Assembly (NCBI GenBank): GCA_965220465.1
Contig: CBDCPZ010000023.1
Coordinates: 248,001 to 312,000 of the forward strand
Source: JAHDHW01 sp965220465
GTDB taxonomy: Bacteria; Bacteroidota; Bacteroidia; Chitinophagales; Saprospiraceae
Reading direction: 5' to 3'
Length of the DNA: 64,000 nucleotides
In this document: piece after piece, positions 61,810 through 64,000 of the stretch
Layout: each line of letters opens with the position of its first letter
Position numbering within the stretch: the stretch's first letter is position 1
Translations under genes and position numbers: made by a program
The notes under the pieces: generated by a model
Database searches by the model: none
What the model was told of the DNA's origin: nothing
Seen by the model: the letters and a program-made list of their open reading frames with translations, nothing else

Positions 61810-62982
61810 ATGAAAACCAAACTTTATTACTTAATATTTTTATTACTCATTTTTAGTTGTGAAAATGAACCCGAAAATTCTGATTCAGCATCTGCAACTA
61901 ATGAATCTGAAATATTGCCTCCTTTAGAAGAAGAGTATGATCTCGCGTTATATAAATGGGGTTTTATTAATAACAAAGGTCATCAAATTATCGATAATAT
62001 TTTTGATGAAGCAGAAGCGTTTTCTGAAGGCAAAGCTTCCGTCAGAATCAAAGGAAAATGGGGGGTGATTGATGAAAAAGGTGAATTTATTCTCCGTCCA
62101 ACTTATAAACATATCTGGTCTTTTCAGGAAGGTCTGGCGAGGGTTCAGGACTTTGAATATAATTATGGATTTATCGATAGTTCTGGAAAACCTGTGATTC
62201 CGTTGAGCTATGAAGAGGCTTTTGATTTTCAGGAAGGTTTCGCTTTAGTTAAAACAAAGGAAGGATTTGGCTTTATTGATCGAATAGGTGATTGGGTCGT
62301 TCCACCTTCTTTTGACAATGCAAGAAGTTTTAAAAATGGATTTGCAGTAGTATCGAGCCGAGGAAATCATGGAGTGATTGATACAAAAGGAAATTTCATT
62401 GTTGATACGATTTATAATAAAATATACGATTTATCCGATAATACTTTCAGGTTTAAAAAAGGTAAAAAATTCGGCTATCTCAACGAAAAGGGAAGAGTAA
62501 TCATTCAGCCCGAATTTTCAAAAGCAAAGGATTTTCATAATGGGCTTGCAGTTGTGAAGAAGAAAAAATATTATGGCTTAATCAATAAAAAAGCAAAACA
62601 AAAAATAGAACCGGAGTACGAAGAGCTAGATTATGCCGGCGAAGGACGTTGGAGGTATTATGACGATGATGGATATGGATTGATTGACCAATCGGGGGAA
62701 GAAATTACGGATGCTGAATATGGAATTTTATACGATTTTTCGGAAGGGCTGGCAGCTTTCGAAAGAAACGACCGTTGGGGCTTTATTGATACAAATGGCA
62801 AAGAAGTAATTGGCGCCAGATTTTTCATTGCCTGGAAATTTAAAGAGGGATACGCCAGGGTGATTACGGATCGTTCAATGACTTTCATTAATAAAAAAGG
62901 TTTTGTGATATTTCCTGATAGATTAGGATTTATAGATGCGCGGGATTTTTCAGAAGGCATTGCAAAAGTTAAAATCAATTAA
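61810..62982 (+). CDS. WG-repeat lipoprotein
   Basis: A 390-residue lipoprotein (signal MKTKLYYLIFLLLIFSC, Cys17) followed by about ten WG repeats spaced ~35 residues apart: each has a (W/Y/F)G(F/V/L)I-(D/N)xxG core (WGFINNKG, WGVIDEKG, YGFIDSSG, FGFIDRIG, HGVIDTKG and so on) and an EG-A/FAxV strand. WG repeats form beta-rich proteins of unknown function that are often surface-exposed. I start at ATG 61810; an ATG six codons upstream (61792) would give a less typical lipoprotein signal. The M28 peptidase gene follows 81 bp downstream. Confidence 0.88.
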   Translation: MKTKLYYLIFLLLIFSCENEPENSDSASATNESEILPPLEEEYDLALYKWGFINNKGHQIIDNIFDEAEAFSEGKASVRIKGKWGVIDEKGEFILRPTYKHIWSFQEGLARVQDFEYNYGFIDSSGKPVIPLSYEEAFDFQEGFALVKTKEGFGFIDRIGDWVVPPSFDNARSFKNGFAVVSSRGNHGVIDTKGNFIVDTIYNKIYDLSDNTFRFKKGKKFGYLNEKGRVIIQPEFSKAKDFHNGLAVVKKKKYYGLINKKAKQKIEPEYEELDYAGEGRWRYYDDDGYGLIDQSGEEITDAEYGILYDFSEGLAAFERNDRWGFIDTNGKEVIGARFFIAWKFKEGYARVITDRSMTFINKKGFVIFPDRLGFIDARDFSEGIAKVKIN

Positions 62983-63063
62983 AAAGTTTTAAGTTTTACC
63001 AATACATTTTAAACACGAATATTTCTGCTTTAAAAAATTAAAATTATTCATAAAATTCTGATA

Positions 63064-64000
63064 ATGTTGAATTTAAGAGTTGTAGTTGCATTGATACTTT
63101 TAACCATTTTTACCTTTTCATTAAAAGCTCAACAAGCAAATGAGTTTCCGGAAATGGATTTGCAAAAGAGCGAAGTTGAAGCTCATCTCCGGTTTATCGC
63201 GTCTGATGAATTGCAAGGCAGAAGAACTTCATCACCTGGATGTGAAATTGCTGCGCGTTATATTGCAGAACAATTCAGAGCATATGGTCTAAACCAAGTT
63301 GAGGGAGCCGATGAATATTTTCAAACCGTTCCTTTTAAAAATTTTATACCAGCAAAAGAAGGTGAATTAGTTTGGGGTGAATCTGCTTTTCTAACTGGAA
63401 AAAACTTGCTCCTTTTGTCAGGAGGTGAAATCGATACTTCAGCGCAGGCTGTCTTTGCTAATTATGGCTGGATCGATGAAGAAAATGGTGTCAATGATTA
63501 TAAAAAATTGGAGGTAAAAGGCAAAATCGTAATTGTCATTTCCGGAAGGCCTGATGCGCAAGATCCTTTTTCAACTTTTAAAGCCATGTCGGTCAAAAGG
63601 CAATTTGCTGCAGAGCGCGGCGCGATTGCATTAATCGAATTATATCGGCTTACTTTTCCGTGGAATTATTTTTATAATTATTTCAGTAAGGAAAGGATGG
63701 AGATTGATGGTGACGAGGAAGATTCAGAAGCCATGAATCTCGTTTATGGTTGGATCAAAGAAGAAAACGGAGCGGCCACAAGTGTTTTGTCAAATGGTGA
63801 AAAAACTTCAATGAAAATAAAAAGCACAGGAGCCATTTCAATCTCCAAGCCTTCAAAAAATGTAATTGGCGTGATTGAAGGAACAGATCCTGTTTTAAAA
63901 AATGAATACTTGTTAATTTCAGCACACTACGATCACGTCGGTGTCGGAAAGCAAGGCTCATCATTTTTTACAGCAGAAGATAGTATTTTTAATGGAGCGA
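63064..64000 (+). CDS. M28-family zinc peptidase, 3' truncated by the window end
   Basis: ATG 63064 opens a frame that continues to the last base, giving 312 residues of an incomplete protein. Signal peptide (MLNLRVVVALILLTIFTFSLKAQ), then LRFIASDELQGRRTSSPG typical of the N-terminus of M28 aminopeptidase/carboxypeptidases, a PA-like insertion (about 95-190), and the beginning of the M28 catalytic core with LISAHYDHVG (His and Asp zinc ligands) and a following FNGA where the second zinc Asp motif (GADDN) is expected just outside the window. Likely a periplasmic or secreted aminopeptidase; only the rest of the gene would show whether a sorting domain is attached. Confidence 0.9.
   Translation, partial: MLNLRVVVALILLTIFTFSLKAQQANEFPEMDLQKSEVEAHLRFIASDELQGRRTSSPGCEIAARYIAEQFRAYGLNQVEGADEYFQTVPFKNFIPAKEGELVWGESAFLTGKNLLLLSGGEIDTSAQAVFANYGWIDEENGVNDYKKLEVKGKIVIVISGRPDAQDPFSTFKAMSVKRQFAAERGAIALIELYRLTFPWNYFYNYFSKERMEIDGDEEDSEAMNLVYGWIKEENGAATSVLSNGEKTSMKIKSTGAISISKPSKNVIGVIEGTDPVLKNEYLLISAHYDHVGVGKQGSSFFTAEDSIFNGA

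Noticed and set aside
61689..61847. A 52-codon frame running into the WG-repeat gene
   Set aside because: It overlaps the lipoprotein signal-coding region in another frame and has no terminator, membrane pattern or family similarity.
1..64000. tRNA, rRNA, CRISPR arrays, insertion sequences, prophage or integrase genes
   Set aside because: I scanned the intergenic gaps for tRNA T-loop sequences and repeats and the genes for transposase, integrase or Cas motifs, and saw none.

Overview
The window is AT-rich chromosomal DNA from a member of the Bacteroidota, probably a Saprospiria/Chitinophagia-type organism (the rank below phylum is inference). The evidence is C-terminal type IX secretion (T9SS) sorting domains on three secreted proteins, a PorV/PorQ-like barrel and a PorE-like OmpA protein, Bacteroidota-typical families (DUF3810, DUF4249, DUF4296, GEVED, a TamB-like giant), a futalosine hydrolase gene for menaquinone synthesis, and promoter -7 boxes of the TAnnTTTG type instead of strong Shine-Dalgarno sites. 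I saw no tRNA, rRNA, CRISPR array, insertion sequence or prophage. It reads as ordinary core chromosome with some secreted and lipoprotein accessory genes.

Layout. 1-6.2 kb: the 3' part of a secreted PNGase F-like protein, ribD, a thioredoxin-fold protein, then a HerA-like ATPase and a membrane-anchored nuclease on the minus strand. 6.3-12.7 kb: an AsmA-like protein, GNAT, PorV/PorQ-like barrel, AhpD-like protein, futalosine hydrolase, DUF3810 protein and a thioredoxin-like lipoprotein. 12.9-22.8 kb: trxA, DUF58, PPK2 and S4/Hsp15 genes, 3-hydroxyacyl-CoA dehydrogenase, an unknown secreted protein, a BadF-type kinase, pfkA, a secreted esterase, a DoxX-like protein, cutA, and prfB with an intact programmed +1 frameshift. 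23.0-34.6 kb: a 1237-residue secreted subtilase, FKBP lipoprotein, nrnA-type phosphoesterase, ndk, mutS2, aroC, an EEP-family lipoprotein and GNAT. 34.7-44.6 kb: a minus-strand block with TamB-like protein, YheT-like hydrolase, two membrane proteins and folP, followed by a previously unlisted 39-codon membrane-peptide gene with its own terminator. 44.8-52.9 kb: DUF4230-like protein, TPMT-type methyltransferase, PorE-like protein, M23 peptidase, a PhoR/PhoP-like two-component pair, DUF4296 and SixA. 53.3-64 kb: rlmH, rhomboid protease, DUF4249/TonB receptor pair, P5C dehydrogenase, coaD, macro-domain protein, a small secreted protein, WG-repeat lipoprotein, and the 5' part of an M28 peptidase that runs off the end.

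How the genes work together. Most are housekeeping functions (riboflavin, folate, chorismate, CoA, menaquinone, glycolysis, translation termination, rRNA methylation) interleaved with cell-envelope biogenesis (TamB-like, AsmA-like, OmpA, M23, TonB receptor) and T9SS cargo. Genes are tightly packed: at least ten convergent pairs lie within 20 bp of each other or overlap at their stop codons.

The observations most worth checking are the 39-residue small membrane protein at 44439-44558, the prfB recoding site, tandem inverted repeats covering the promoter and start of the secreted esterase, a possible small transcript at 52084-52165, an Asp-to-Asn change at the Mg-site position of phosphofructokinase, and a His-to-Cys change in the HxH motif of the M23 peptidase. 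I found no clear multi-gene novel system.
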